64,000 bases of DNA from an uncultured Collinsella sp. (GTDB lineage: Bacteria > Actinomycetota > Coriobacteriia > Coriobacteriales > Coriobacteriaceae): positions 1-64,000 of the forward strand of contig CAAERQ010000034.1 of assembly GCA_900758475.1 (NCBI GenBank), written 5' to 3'. The translations under genes were made by a program, and so were the position numbers. Positions 35,867-45,189 of this stretch are shown here, piece after piece. Every line of letters starts with the position of its first letter. The first letter of the stretch is position 1. The notes beneath the pieces are model-generated. The model saw only the letters and a list, made by a program, of their open reading frames with translations, ran no database searches and had not been told where the DNA came from.

Positions 35867-37237
35867 ATGCGCAGATCAATCGAATCCGTTATCGAATCAT
35901 GGGCGACAAAGGACGCGTCGCGCCCCATCCTCATCCGTGGTGCGCGACGCGTAGGCAAAACGTACGTTGCCGAGGAAATCGGCAGACGAATCGCCGGCGA
36001 TGCGTTTGTCAAACTCGACTTTCAGACCGATCTTGAGCTGATCGCTCCGCTGTTCGACTGTCCCACCGACGACGTTGACGCCATCGTGGCGCGAATCTCA
36101 GACTATAAACGCACCCCCATTCGCAAAGAAACCGCCTTCATCCTGTTTGACGAGGTGCAGCTCTGCGAACGGGCGCTCAACTCGCTTCGCTTTTTTTCGG
36201 GTTCGGGCTGGCGCATATGCGCGACCGGCAGTCAGCTCGGCGTCGCCACGCGCAAGCGCAAGTTGCCTTTTCCCAGCGGCGTTCGTCAAGAGACCATGCA
36301 TCCTATGTCGTTCGAGGAGTTTCTCTGGGCGCTCGACGAGGAGCAGATGGCCAATGCCATTCGTACCCACGCCGGCACGCTCGAGACCTACGCCGCGCAC
36401 CAAGCCGCGCTCAGCCTGTTTCATCGATACCAGATCGTGGGCGGCATGCCCGCCGCCGTCAACGCATATCGCAAGACGTTATCCATCGAGGATGCGCGCG
36501 TCGAGCAGCGCGAAATCGACGAGACCTATACCGCCGATATGACCGACCCCGAAAACGGGATCAGCGGCGTGGCGGCGCGCAAGGTCTGGCGCTCCATTCC
36601 GTCCCAGCTGCTGAGATCGTCCACAAAAAAATTCAAGTACTCCGAGGTCGAACGCGGAGGCCGTCGCGCCAAGCTTATCGAGCCGCTCGACTGGCTCGAA
36701 GGCGCCGGCATCATATCGGTCAACAACCTGACCGAAGGCATCGAGCCTCCCCTCGTTCCCTTCGACGACGAAGATGGAAGTTTCTTTAAGGTCTATCTTC
36801 TCGATACCGGCCTCATGTTCTACAAACTCGGCATCAACCCGCGGCTCTGGCTCGACCTCAAAGAGGATTCCGCCATAGCGCTATCTTCCGACTTCCGAGG
36901 CGCCCTGGCGGAAAACTCGGTCATGCAAGCATTTTCGGGCAATAGCTTGCAGACGTATTACTGGGTGCCGCCGTCGTCTTGGAAGACGACCGGCGAGCTC
37001 GATTTTTTACTTCAGACCGACCGTATGGAAATTGTGCCCGTCGAAGTAAAGTCCGCACGTAACGTGCGCGCGAGAACCCTCGGGTCGTTTATGGACAAAG
37101 CCCGATCGCCATATGCCTACATTTTGTCCGAGAACAATTTTTCCCGCAGCGAAACCGATGACGGGCGCGAGCTGCGCCACCTCCCCTTGTACGCAGCGGG
37201 CTTTATTGGAGCAAACTGCCTCAAGAGCAGTCTGTAA
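35867..37237 (+). CDS. AAA-type ATPase with DUF4143 domain
   Basis: A 456-aa protein of the widespread AAA_14/DUF4143 family, function unknown. Walker A is RGARRVGKT (25-33), Walker B AFILFDEVQ, then SFEEFLWAL and RYQIVGGMPAAV. The C-terminal DUF4143 region has RGALAENSVMQAF and a nuclease-like fold with ELDFLL...VPVEVKSA (PD-(D/E)xK-style Asp and Glu-x-Lys). It starts 14 nt after a triple operator-like array, probably for self-control. A second member of the family lies at 37846-39207. Confidence 0.88.
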   Translation: MRRSIESVIESWATKDASRPILIRGARRVGKTYVAEEIGRRIAGDAFVKLDFQTDLELIAPLFDCPTDDVDAIVARISDYKRTPIRKETAFILFDEVQLCERALNSLRFFSGSGWRICATGSQLGVATRKRKLPFPSGVRQETMHPMSFEEFLWALDEEQMANAIRTHAGTLETYAAHQAALSLFHRYQIVGGMPAAVNAYRKTLSIEDARVEQREIDETYTADMTDPENGISGVAARKVWRSIPSQLLRSSTKKFKYSEVERGGRRAKLIEPLDWLEGAGIISVNNLTEGIEPPLVPFDDEDGSFFKVYLLDTGLMFYKLGINPRLWLDLKEDSAIALSSDFRGALAENSVMQAFSGNSLQTYYWVPPSSWKTTGELDFLLQTDRMEIVPVEVKSARNVRARTLGSFMDKARSPYAYILSENNFSRSETDDGRELRHLPLYAAGFIGANCLKSSL

Positions 37238-37270
37238 GCCCTGCGCGACCGCCTAGAAAGGAAGCCGCTC

Positions 37271-37720
37271 ATGCAACGCATTCTTTTTATCTGCTATGGA
37301 AATATCTGTCGCTCGACGATGGCTGAGTCCGTGTTTACCGAGCTGGTGCGGCGCGCCGGGCGCGCGGGCGAGTTTGTCATTGACTCCGCTGCGACCTCAA
37401 CTGAGGAGATCGGCAACCCGCCGCATCATGGCACGGTCGCCAAGCTGCGCGAAGTCGGGATTCCCGTCGTTGCGCACCGTGCCCGCCAGGTGCGTCGCGC
37501 GGAGTATGGCGACTGGGATCACATTGTCTATATGGATGCTGAGAACGCGCGGGGCCTGCGTCGCATCTTTGGCGACGCAGGCCCCGACGGAAAGATTACG
37601 CGCTTGCTCGATTGGACCGAGTGTCCCGGCGACGTGGCCGACCCCTGGTACACCGGCAATTTCGATGCCACCTACCGCGATGTGCTCGCCGGTTGCACCG
37701 CTATGCTCGAGCAGCTGTAG
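37271..37720 (+). CDS. low-molecular-weight protein-tyrosine phosphatase
   Basis: A 149-aa cytosolic phosphatase. The active-site loop CYGNICRST near residue 8 (C-x5-R-S/T) and the general-acid segment DPWYTGNF fix the family. It may act on tyrosine-phosphorylated proteins, often in polysaccharide control. It follows the AAA/DUF4143 gene by 33 nt in the same direction. Confidence 0.93.
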   Translation: MQRILFICYGNICRSTMAESVFTELVRRAGRAGEFVIDSAATSTEEIGNPPHHGTVAKLREVGIPVVAHRARQVRRAEYGDWDHIVYMDAENARGLRRIFGDAGPDGKITRLLDWTECPGDVADPWYTGNFDATYRDVLAGCTAMLEQL

Positions 37721-37764
37721 GTTCGTGGGCGCACGAACCGCGCCCACGGCATAAATCGAGCGTA

Positions 37765-37845
37765 GATTTTCTCCCACTTTGAGCGTTCAAGTGCGCTCTA
37801 TACGGGAGAAAATCCACACTCATGAATGTGACAAAGGGACTGGCC
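37765..37845. repeat. GATTTTCTCCC palindrome plus half hairpin
   Basis: GATTTTCTCCC/GGGAGAAAATC arms (37765-37775 with 37804-37814) are followed by AATGTGACAAAGGGACTGGCC (37825-37845). The latter is one arm and loop of the GTGACAAAGGGACTG hairpin, cut off at the stop codon of the next gene. Confidence 0.65.
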
Positions 37846-39207
37846 CTAGACCGGCTTGACCTCCAGCTTAATCCCCTTGGCACAGGAGTCGCCCAAAACA
37901 TCCGAAAGGGCCCAGGTCGCATATAGAGGCAAATAGAGAACCGCTCCGTTGCGCTCAACGTTGCCTCTCGAGAAAACAATCCCGAGCCTTACGCCATATT
38001 CAGCCGTATCAAGCACATGACCGAGCACAGCGTGCGCGTGGTAATAGGAGCCCGATTTAACCTCGATCGGAACAGCCGTCCCATCCGGTCCATCGACCGC
38101 AAAGTCCACTTCACCGCGCTTTTTTGTCTGATAGTAGTAAAGCTGGCGATTTTGGGCAGCCAGCTGCTGGGCCACCACGTTTTCGTAAATGCCGCCCAGA
38201 TTGGGCTCCTTGCTATCAAGATACGCCGCTTGGGCGACTCCAACGGGGTAGCGCGCCATCAACATGCCCGTATCCGATTGATATAGCTTGAACTGCGATG
38301 GCCGCGCCGTCTTGAGCAGGGGCGATTTTGGCTCGGTTACGATATCGGCTTTGAGAGCAACGCCGGCATCGACAAGCCATACAAAATCTCGCTGATACTT
38401 CTCGTAGTAAGCCTTGGGGTCAATGGAATTGAGCACGAAGCGCTTGTTTTCGCCCTCGAGCATAATAGGGAGCTGATCGTAGATGCTCTGCACCTGCAGG
38501 GCTCGCCCGTTTGCATACTTGGAGATATCCCGCCGGTACTGTTCGTTGAGCTCTGACTGTAGCCGACGAACAGAGGCAAGGTCGCCCTGCGTGTCAAGGA
38601 AACGCTGCACAACCTCCGGCATTCCGCCGACAACGGTATAGGTCCTGAAGTTTGCCATCATCGCGTCATGAATGTAATCAGGAATGGGCCTCTCGCTGAT
38701 ACACGCGTCACGTATCGTTTGACGAGCCCCCTCGCTCACCCCGATTGCCCAGCAAAACTCCTCAAAATCGAGCGGGAACATCCTAAGCTCGTGGACATAC
38801 CCCACGGGATAGGACCTGACGCCCTTGAGCTGGGTCCCGAGCATTGACCCCGAAAACGCCCAACGGCACCTCCCGTCCTCAACAAGGAACTTTGCCATCG
38901 TCATGATGTCGGGGGCCTCTTGGACCTCATCGATAAACACGAGCGTTTTGCCTGGTGCAATCGACTTTCCCGAAAGAAGCGTCACCCTGCTGATGAAATC
39001 ATCGGCATCCCGCGCCTCGAGAAGAGCATCTTTTGCCTGGCGATTTTCCATGAGGTTAAGCTCGATGTAGGTTGCATGGTTGGCTTTGCCAAATGCGCGA
39101 ATCGAATAGCTTTTGCCAATCTGGCGAGAACCCGTAATGAACAAGGCCTTTTGCTCGGAAGACTTCAGCCAACGCTCCAGCTCTGCCGCTATTTTCCTGC
39201 GCAGCAT
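37846..39207 (-). CDS. second AAA-type ATPase with DUF4143 domain
   Basis: A 453-aa relative of the 35867 gene product but only distantly similar. Walker A ITGSRQIGKSY, Walker B TLVFIDEVQEAP, a sensor-like WAFSGSMLG, FEEFCWAIG and TVVGGMPEVVQRF. C-terminal GGIYENVVAQQLA and KRGEVDFAVDG...PIEVKSG complete the DUF4143/nuclease-like part. Base composition is visibly more AT-rich than neighbours, hinting at transfer. I prefer ATG 39207 (GGGGAG upstream) to 39231. Confidence 0.87.
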   Translation of the reverse strand: MLRRKIAAELERWLKSSEQKALFITGSRQIGKSYSIRAFGKANHATYIELNLMENRQAKDALLEARDADDFISRVTLLSGKSIAPGKTLVFIDEVQEAPDIMTMAKFLVEDGRCRWAFSGSMLGTQLKGVRSYPVGYVHELRMFPLDFEEFCWAIGVSEGARQTIRDACISERPIPDYIHDAMMANFRTYTVVGGMPEVVQRFLDTQGDLASVRRLQSELNEQYRRDISKYANGRALQVQSIYDQLPIMLEGENKRFVLNSIDPKAYYEKYQRDFVWLVDAGVALKADIVTEPKSPLLKTARPSQFKLYQSDTGMLMARYPVGVAQAAYLDSKEPNLGGIYENVVAQQLAAQNRQLYYYQTKKRGEVDFAVDGPDGTAVPIEVKSGSYYHAHAVLGHVLDTAEYGVRLGIVFSRGNVERNGAVLYLPLYATWALSDVLGDSCAKGIKLEVKPV

Positions 39208-39226
39208 AGGCTCTCCCCTCAGTGTC

Positions 39227-39307
39227 ATCAAATGAAATGCAAAGTTTTATACGCTTGATTATCGATGAGACGCAGAATTTTTAGAATCTAAAATCAAATG
39301 AAATGCA
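39227..39307. repeat. direct repeat ATCAAATGAAATGCA upstream of the second DUF4143 gene
   Basis: Identical 15-mers at 39227-39241 and 39293-39307, 66 bp apart, in AT-rich DNA. Possible regulatory sites for the minus-strand gene. Confidence 0.5.
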
Positions 39308-39348
39308 GAGATTTGAGATTATAAGCAAAAGAAGGGGCACCACCGGCG

Positions 39349-39381
39349 AATGTGGCAAAGGGGCTGTCCCTTTGCCACATT
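39349..39381. repeat. loop-conserved hairpin, AATGTGGCAAA arms
   Basis: 14-bp perfect arms AATGTGGCAAAGGG/CCCTTTGCCACATT around GCTGT. It ends 8 nt from the stop codon of the TIGR04076-like gene. Arms differ from the GTGACAAA copies with matching changes on both sides. Confidence 0.85.
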
Positions 39382-39389
39382 GCGCTCGA

Positions 39390-39719
39390 CTACTCGTCAA
39401 CGATCTCGGCAAGCCAGACGTTCAGCGTATCGACCTCGGGGCAGCAGAACTTTGCCGTACCGGGCTCGTTGCCAGGCACGGTTCCGCCATAGCGCAGGAT
39501 ATCGATATAGGGAAAGCCCACATGGCAGGCCATGGCGCACATCTTGCCGCGGTCTCGGTCGAAGTCGAAGACGTCTCCCGGCTTGTGCCCGTGGTGACAA
39601 CGGCACGCACCCAGCTGGTCCACGCAGCTCACGCGGATGCACGGACGCTTGCCCCGCGGCGCGCCGAGCGGCTTGTTCTCGCCCACAGGCTTGGCGCCGC
39701 CCTCGCCAGCATTACTCAT
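39390..39719 (-). CDS. TIGR04076-like small cysteine-rich protein
   Basis: A 109-aa protein: a GHKPGDVFDFD segment, CAMACHVGFPYIDILRYGG and a terminal FCCPEVDTLNVWLAEI. This layout (HKxGD, CxxxxHxxxPYIxxLRYGG, xxCPD) matches the TIGR04076 family of unknown function. Many Cys and His residues suggest metal binding. Its start overlaps the end of the pyridoxamine kinase gene by 8 nt, so it is translationally coupled to it. Confidence 0.75.
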   Translation of the reverse strand: MSNAGEGGAKPVGENKPLGAPRGKRPCIRVSCVDQLGACRCHHGHKPGDVFDFDRDRGKMCAMACHVGFPYIDILRYGGTVPGNEPGTAKFCCPEVDTLNVWLAEIVDE

Positions 39720-40536
39720 GGTCGATCACATCCAGGCAGGCCTCGATGGGAAGGCCAGCCGACTTGTCCTCTTGGTCGGCATTGCGCTCGATAAGCTCAG
39801 CCACCACGCGCATGGCATCGGACGTCGCGCGCTGCAGACTCCAACCTGCCATAACGCGGCCGACGAGCACCGCCGAGAACGTGTCGCCCGTGCCCGGGAA
39901 ATAGACCGGGATCAGGTCGAAGGGAATCGTGAAGTACTCCCCCGCCACATGGTCGTAACCGATGACGACATTCGCACCGTCGACCACAGCGCTCGTAATG
40001 ACCACCGACTTGGCACCCAGGACACGCACGGCGTCCACAAGGGCGCGGGCCTCATCGGGCGTAATTTGCTCGGCAATAGGCCTATCGGCAAGCAGGCACG
40101 CCTCGGTATAGTTGGGCACCGCGTAGTCTGCGCACTCCAGCAGGTGCCGCATAAGGCCAATCGTGGACTCGGGCACACCCGCATAGAGCTTGCCGTTGTC
40201 GCCCATGATGGGGTCGACGAACACCTTGGTGCCCTTTTGCGCGCGGCGGTGGCAAAAGTCCGAGATAATGCGCGTCTCTTCCTCGGTCACGATAAAGCCG
40301 GTCGAGATGGCATCGAACTCAAAGCCGAGCTCCTCCCAGATGGCGAGGCTCTGGCGGACATACTCCGTGGTGTCGTGGATGTAGAACTTGGGGTAGTTGA
40401 GCGTATCGGAAACGAGGGCCGTCGGCAGGTTGTGAATGCGATAGCCCATGTGCGACAGCACCGGCAGCATGGCGGAAAGCGCGACCTTGCCGTAACCGCA
40501 CATATCGTTGATCAGCAGCAGCTGAGTATTCTTCAT
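39712..40536 (-). CDS. pyridoxamine/pyridoxal kinase
   Basis: Vitamin B6 salvage kinase of the ribokinase superfamily. It is 274 aa. INDMCGYGKVALSAMLPVLSHMG, PTALVSDTLNYP, FVDPIMGDNGKLY, VPNYTEACLL and the catalytic GTGDTFSAVLVG loop are typical of the PdxY/PdxK type. ATG 40536 follows AGGGGG. The coupled partner is the TIGR04076-like protein. Confidence 0.9.
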   Translation of the reverse strand: MKNTQLLLINDMCGYGKVALSAMLPVLSHMGYRIHNLPTALVSDTLNYPKFYIHDTTEYVRQSLAIWEELGFEFDAISTGFIVTEEETRIISDFCHRRAQKGTKVFVDPIMGDNGKLYAGVPESTIGLMRHLLECADYAVPNYTEACLLADRPIAEQITPDEARALVDAVRVLGAKSVVITSAVVDGANVVIGYDHVAGEYFTIPFDLIPVYFPGTGDTFSAVLVGRVMAGWSLQRATSDAMRVVAELIERNADQEDKSAGLPIEACLDVIDHE

Positions 40537-40661
40537 GAGTGTCCCCCTTGGTTCGGGCGCGGCGCAGCAGCGCCACAGTGCGACTAAGTGTAGCGCAGGG
40601 AGCACGGCAGGCGGGCGCTGGCGCCGTGGAGGGCAAATTGTTGCGGAAAGGTTTCGGAAAA

Positions 40662-40692
40662 TGATCCCTTTTCCTCCGTCCCCAAGGGATCA
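40662..40692. repeat. loop-conserved hairpin, TGATCCCTT arms
   Basis: Perfect 9-bp arms TGATCCCTT/AAGGGATCA around the 13-nt loop TTCCTCCGTCCCC. Related to the copy inside the M20 peptidase gene (21961). Confidence 0.85.
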
Positions 40693-40708
40693 CATGCACC
40701 GAAGCGGA

Positions 40709-40790
40709 CCGTGGCGGAATCACAGATTGCTGCTTAGGAACGCTTGCAGCGTCGAGCGGTTACGGCGTTTGGCAAAACTCCGTAACTTAA
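40709..40790 (-). repeat. nested palindromic element, copy D (partial)
   Basis: Only the right half remains: ATTGCTGCTTAGG, GCAGCGTCGAGCGG and the GTTACGGCGTTT/AAACTCCGTAAC hairpin (40759-40786, one mismatch). It does not abut a gene, unlike the other copies. Together with the hairpin at 40662 it fills most of the 351-nt gap before the MarR gene. Confidence 0.7.
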
Positions 40791-40803
40791 TAAGTTTGGT
40801 ACC

Positions 40804-40866
40804 TTGACATTGATTTCTTATGCTCCTAGATTAGTTAGGCACAAAACAATTCCACTACCTAACTAA
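40804..40866 (+). promoter_or_regulatory. sigma-70 promoter and MarR operator of the exporter operon
   Basis: TTGACA (40804-40809), a 17-nt spacer and TAGATT (40827-40832). An inverted repeat TTAGTTAGG (40831-40839)/CCTAACTAA (40858-40866) covers the -10 edge and the start site. This is the expected layout for autorepression by the following MarR protein. Confidence 0.75.
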
Positions 40867-40887
40867 AGAAAGGAGCGAAGCTTAGAT

Positions 40888-41391
40888 ATGTGTGTTGAAC
40901 CACTCGTCCTTCCACATGAGCCCGGCGGTGACCCGTCGCAACCGGTAGACATACCCGAAGCGGTCAGCGCCGAAGACAAACTCGCCAAGCGCATCCTGAG
41001 CGGTCTGGGCTTTTGCGGCCATTACATGCACTTTCATGGCGGAGGCGTATCCGGCAAGGCGCCCATCATCTGCCTGCTGGCCAAGCAGCCCGGCAGCGAG
41101 ATGTCGCAGCAGGAACTCGGCATGCACTTTGACCTCAAGCCGGGGTCGCTTTCCGAGATCCTGTCCAAGCTCGAGGTCAACGGCCTCATTGAGCGCAGCC
41201 GTAACCCCAAGGATCGACGGCAACTCACCATTCGCCTGACCGAAACCGGCCGGGAAAACGCCCGCATCGACCAGGCCGCCCGCATTCGCTTTAGAGAGCA
41301 GGCCTTTAGCGCCCTCACCCACGACGAGCGTGAGCAGCTCGCCGAAATGCTCGAGAAAATCCGCAAAACTTGGGAGGAACTGGATGATTAA
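40888..41391 (+). CDS. MarR-family transcriptional regulator
   Basis: A 167-aa winged-helix repressor. The helix-turn-helix is MSQQELGMHFDLKPGSLSEILSKLE (about 71-95) and the wing is RSRNPKDRRQLTIRLTETG. It probably represses its own operon, which continues with a two-subunit exporter, through the TTAGTTAGG inverted repeat. It overlaps the first exporter gene by 8 nt. Possible ligands are the exported compounds. Confidence 0.9.
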   Translation: MCVEPLVLPHEPGGDPSQPVDIPEAVSAEDKLAKRILSGLGFCGHYMHFHGGGVSGKAPIICLLAKQPGSEMSQQELGMHFDLKPGSLSEILSKLEVNGLIERSRNPKDRRQLTIRLTETGRENARIDQAARIRFREQAFSALTHDEREQLAEMLEKIRKTWEELDD

Positions 41392-43198
41392 AACCCTCAT
41401 GGGCAGCATCCGCGACTATATGAAAGTCACCGTTGCCACGCCGTTGCTCGTACTTGGCGAGGTGCTCTGCGAGATGCTGATTCCATTTATCACCGCCAAC
41501 CTGATCGACGCCATCAAAGACGGCGCCACCGTAGCCGAGATGCTTCCCACCGCAGGCTTTTTGGTGCTCATCGCGCTGACGTCGCTTGCTTTCGGTGCCG
41601 CTGCCGGCGTCACCTGCAGCCATGCGAGTTGCGGCTTCGCCAAGAACCTGCGTCACGACCTGTTCTACAAGATCCAGACGTTCAGCTTTGCCAACATCGA
41701 TGAGTTCTCGAGCTCCTCGCTCGTCACGCGCCTGACCACCGACATCAACAACGTGCAGCAGGCCTTTATGATGATCATCCGCATCGCCGTGCGCGCGCCG
41801 CTGGTATTGATCTTCGCCTTTACCATGGCATTTATCATGGGCGGCAGCGTTGCCATGGTCTACCTGGTCATCATTCCGCTGCTGGGCTTTGGACTGTTCT
41901 TTATCATCTTTAAGGTACGCCCCATCTTCTCGCGCGTGTTCCACAAGTACGACGCCCTTAACGAGTCCGTCGAGGAAAACGTCACCGGCATGCGCGTGGT
42001 CAAGAGCTATGTGCGCGAAGACTTTGAGAAGGAGAAGTTCGCCACCGCCGCGCGCGACGTCCAGATGGACTTCACCCGCGCCGAGAAGCTGCTCGCCTTT
42101 AACAACCCCATGATGAACATCTGCGTCAACGGCGCATTTGTCGTCATCATCTACCTGGGATCCAAGCTCATCATCACGAGCCAGGGCACGCTGTTCGACG
42201 TGGGCCAGCTCTCCTCGATCTTTACCTATGGCTTCGCGATCCTCATGAGCCTGATGCAGCTGTCGATGATCTTTGTCATGGTGACCATGGCCGACGAATC
42301 GGCGCACCGCATTACCGAGGTGCTGGCCGCCGAGCCCACGATCGCCGATCCCGCCGAGCCCGTGCTCGAGGTTGCCGACGGTTCCATCGACTTTGACCAC
42401 GTGAGCTTTAAGTATTCCGCGCATGCAAAGCGCCAGGCGCTCGACGATATCGACCTGCACATTAAGAGCGGCGAAACCATCGGCATCATCGGCGGTACCG
42501 GCTCGGCCAAGTCCACGCTCGTTAACCTCATCGCCCGCCTGTACGACGCCACCGAGGGCACCGTGCGCGTGGGCGGCATGGACGTGCGCGACTACGACTT
42601 GGACGCCCTGCGCCACCAGGTGGCCATGGTGCTGCAGAAAAACGTACTGTTTAGCGGCACCATTGCCGAGAACCTGCGCTGGGGCGACCCGAACGCCACC
42701 GACGAGGAAGTCCGCGAGGCGGCACATCTGGCCTGCGCCGATGAGTTTGTCGATGGCTTCCCCAAGGGCTCTGACACCTGGATCGAACAGGGCGGCTCCA
42801 ATGTTTCCGGCGGTCAGAAGCAGCGCCTGTGCATTGCGCGTGCCCTGCTGCGTCGCCCCAAGATCTTAATCCTGGACGACTCCACCAGCGCCGTCGACAC
42901 CAAGACCGACGCCAAGATTCGCGCAGGGTTGGCAAGCTATCTGCCCAACACGACCAAGCTCATCATCGCCCAGCGCATCAGCTCCGTGCAGGACGCAGAC
43001 CGCATCATCGTCATGGAGGGTGGCCGTATCGCGCAGATCGGCAACCATGACGAGCTGCTCAAGACGAGCGAGATCTACCGCGAGACCTTCACCTCGCAGA
43101 ACAAGATGTCTGCCGAGGGCGAAGAGGCCGTCGAAGCCGACACCGAGGCATCCGCAACACAAGCTCAGACCCAGGAAGGAGGCGAGGCACATGAGTAA
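41384..43198 (+). CDS. heterodimeric ABC exporter, subunit 1 (degenerate-site half)
   Basis: A 604-aa half-transporter with six membrane helices (about 1-310) and an ATPase domain. Walker A is GGTGSAKST (Ala in place of the usual Gly), the signature is VSGGQKQR, and Walker B is ILILDDSTSAVD, with Asp where the catalytic Glu normally stands. So this half carries the non-hydrolysing site, as in other heterodimeric multidrug exporters. ATG 41384 overlaps the marR stop. The C-terminus has a 35-residue acidic tail. Confidence 0.93.
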   Translation: MIKTLMGSIRDYMKVTVATPLLVLGEVLCEMLIPFITANLIDAIKDGATVAEMLPTAGFLVLIALTSLAFGAAAGVTCSHASCGFAKNLRHDLFYKIQTFSFANIDEFSSSSLVTRLTTDINNVQQAFMMIIRIAVRAPLVLIFAFTMAFIMGGSVAMVYLVIIPLLGFGLFFIIFKVRPIFSRVFHKYDALNESVEENVTGMRVVKSYVREDFEKEKFATAARDVQMDFTRAEKLLAFNNPMMNICVNGAFVVIIYLGSKLIITSQGTLFDVGQLSSIFTYGFAILMSLMQLSMIFVMVTMADESAHRITEVLAAEPTIADPAEPVLEVADGSIDFDHVSFKYSAHAKRQALDDIDLHIKSGETIGIIGGTGSAKSTLVNLIARLYDATEGTVRVGGMDVRDYDLDALRHQVAMVLQKNVLFSGTIAENLRWGDPNATDEEVREAAHLACADEFVDGFPKGSDTWIEQGGSNVSGGQKQRLCIARALLRRPKILILDDSTSAVDTKTDAKIRAGLASYLPNTTKLIIAQRISSVQDADRIIVMEGGRIAQIGNHDELLKTSEIYRETFTSQNKMSAEGEEAVEADTEASATQAQTQEGGEAHE

Positions 43199-45110
43199 GG
43201 CAACGACCGCCGAGCGCGCGCTCAACCGCAAGGGTGGCACCATGTCGCGCCTCATCAAGACGCTCTTTGGCTTCTACCCCGTGCTTTTGCCCCTCGTCGT
43301 CGTCGGCGTGGTGCTCTGCGCCATCATCAACTCCATCGGCGCGGCCTTCCTTCAGAGCGCCCTGCAGATTATTAGCGAATCGTGGCAGTCGGGCGATTGG
43401 GAAGCTGCACAGCCCAAGATCGCACAGCTCGTGACCACCCTCGCCTGCATCTACGGCGTCGGCATCCTGTCTTCGCTCTTCTGGAACCGCGCCATGGCCA
43501 TCGTCACGCAGGGCTCACTCGAGAAGCTGCGCGAGAAGATGTTCAACCGCATGCAGGACCTGCCGATTCGCTACTTCGACACGCACCAGCGCGGCGACAT
43601 CATGAGCCACTACACCAACGACATCGACACGCTGCGCCAGATGATCAGCCAGTCGCTGCCCAACCTGCTCATGACGACCATCGTCATCGTCACGGTGTTC
43701 TTTATCATGCTGTACTACAGCGTGTGGATGTGCCTGGTCATTGTGGCCGGCGTCGCCTTTATGACCTTTATGACCAAGCTGCTCGGCTCCAACTCCGCGC
43801 GCTTCTTTATTGCGCAGCAGACCGAGCTCGGCGTTGTCGAGGGCCATATCGAGGAAGTCATGAACGGCCAGAAGGTCGTCAAGGCATTCTGCCACGAGTC
43901 TGCCGCCGAGGCCGATTTTGACGAGCGCAACGAAAAGCTCTTCGAGGTCTCGCAGAAGGCCAACATGTACGCCAACATCCTCATGCCTATCCTTATGAAC
44001 CTGGGCAACCTGCTCTACGTGCTGGTGGCCCTTGCCGGCGGCATTTTCCTGGCGCTGGGCGTGCCCAACCTGAGCATCTCGGGCATGGCGCTGTCCATCG
44101 CCGTCGTGGTGCCGTTCCTCAACATGACCAAGCAGTTCTGCGGACAGATCGGTCAGATCTCGCAGCAGATCAACGCCGTGGTCATGGGCCTCGCCGGCGC
44201 CGACCGCATCTTTGAGCTCATCGACGAGAAGCCCGAGACCGACGAAGGCTACGTGACGCTCGTCAACGCGCAGGTGAACCCCGATACCTGGCAGCTCGAG
44301 GAGGCCGACCACCACACCGGCATGTGGGCGTGGAAACATCCGCACCGCGCAACCGGCGAGATCGAGTACGTGCCGCTGCGCGGCGACCTGGTCATGGACA
44401 ACGTCGACTTTGGCTACACGCCCGACCACGAGGTGCTGCACGGCGTGTCCGTGTTTGCCAAGCCGGGCCAGAAAGTCGCGTTTGTCGGCGCCACCGGTGC
44501 GGGCAAAACGACCATCACCAACCTCATCAACCGCTTCTATGACATCGCCGACGGCAAGATCCGCTACGACGGCATCAACGTCAACAAGATCCGCAAGGCC
44601 GATCTGCGCCGCTCGCTGGGCGTGGTGCTGCAGGACGTGAACCTGTTCACCGGCACCGTGATGGATAACATCCGCTACGGCAACCTGGATGCGACCGACG
44701 AGGAGTGCATCGCGGCGGCAAAGCTCGCGGGCGCGGACGACTTTATCACCCGCCTGCCCGACGGCTACGACACCATGCTCACCGGCAACGGCGCCCAGCT
44801 GTCGCAGGGCCAGCGCCAGCTGATTTCGATCGCACGCGCTGCCGTCGCCGATCCGCCGGCAATGATTCTGGACGAGGCCACGAGCTCCATCGACACCCGC
44901 ACCGAGGCCATCGTGCAGGCAGGCATGGATAAGCTCATGGAGGGCCGCACGACGTTTGTCATCGCGCACCGCCTGTCCACCGTGCGCAACTCCGACGCGA
45001 TCATCTGTCTGGACCATGGCCGCATTATCGAGCGCGGTAACCACGACGAGCTGATAGCCAAGCGCGGGTATTACTACCAGCTCTATACCGGAGCGTTTGA
45101 GCTGGAGTAG
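43191..45110 (+). CDS. heterodimeric ABC exporter, subunit 2 (catalytic half)
   Basis: A 639-aa partner of the preceding gene, whose end it overlaps by 8 nt. Six membrane helices, then an insert of about 45 residues (VTLVNAQVNPDTWQLEEADHH...) before the ATPase domain. Walker A GATGAGKTT, degenerate signature LSQGQRQL, canonical Walker B MILDEATSSID with the catalytic Glu, and switch His in VIAHRLST. The two halves have complementary intact elements. The start is ATG 43191 after AGGAAGGAGG. The substrate is unknown, and multidrug or lipid export is likely. Confidence 0.93.
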   Translation: MSKATTAERALNRKGGTMSRLIKTLFGFYPVLLPLVVVGVVLCAIINSIGAAFLQSALQIISESWQSGDWEAAQPKIAQLVTTLACIYGVGILSSLFWNRAMAIVTQGSLEKLREKMFNRMQDLPIRYFDTHQRGDIMSHYTNDIDTLRQMISQSLPNLLMTTIVIVTVFFIMLYYSVWMCLVIVAGVAFMTFMTKLLGSNSARFFIAQQTELGVVEGHIEEVMNGQKVVKAFCHESAAEADFDERNEKLFEVSQKANMYANILMPILMNLGNLLYVLVALAGGIFLALGVPNLSISGMALSIAVVVPFLNMTKQFCGQIGQISQQINAVVMGLAGADRIFELIDEKPETDEGYVTLVNAQVNPDTWQLEEADHHTGMWAWKHPHRATGEIEYVPLRGDLVMDNVDFGYTPDHEVLHGVSVFAKPGQKVAFVGATGAGKTTITNLINRFYDIADGKIRYDGINVNKIRKADLRRSLGVVLQDVNLFTGTVMDNIRYGNLDATDEECIAAAKLAGADDFITRLPDGYDTMLTGNGAQLSQGQRQLISIARAAVADPPAMILDEATSSIDTRTEAIVQAGMDKLMEGRTTFVIAHRLSTVRNSDAIICLDHGRIIERGNHDELIAKRGYYYQLYTGAFELE

Positions 45111-45142
45111 ATCTGGCAACTCGGAACTACGCCGCAACGCAT

Positions 45143-45180
45143 AAGCCCCCGCAGTTCATATGAGCTGTGGGGGCTTTTTT
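45143..45180 (+). terminator. terminator after the exporter operon
   Basis: A near-perfect palindrome, AAGCCCCCGCAG pairing with CTGTGGGGGCTT, around a TCATATGA core and followed by TTTTTT. Confidence 0.92.
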
Positions 45181-45189
45181 CATGCCGGC

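Noticed and set aside
41384..43198. Inactivating mutations in the first exporter subunit (Walker A Ala, Walker B Asp)
   Set aside because: Such degeneracy is normal for one half of heterodimeric ABC exporters, and the partner has the complementary intact residues.
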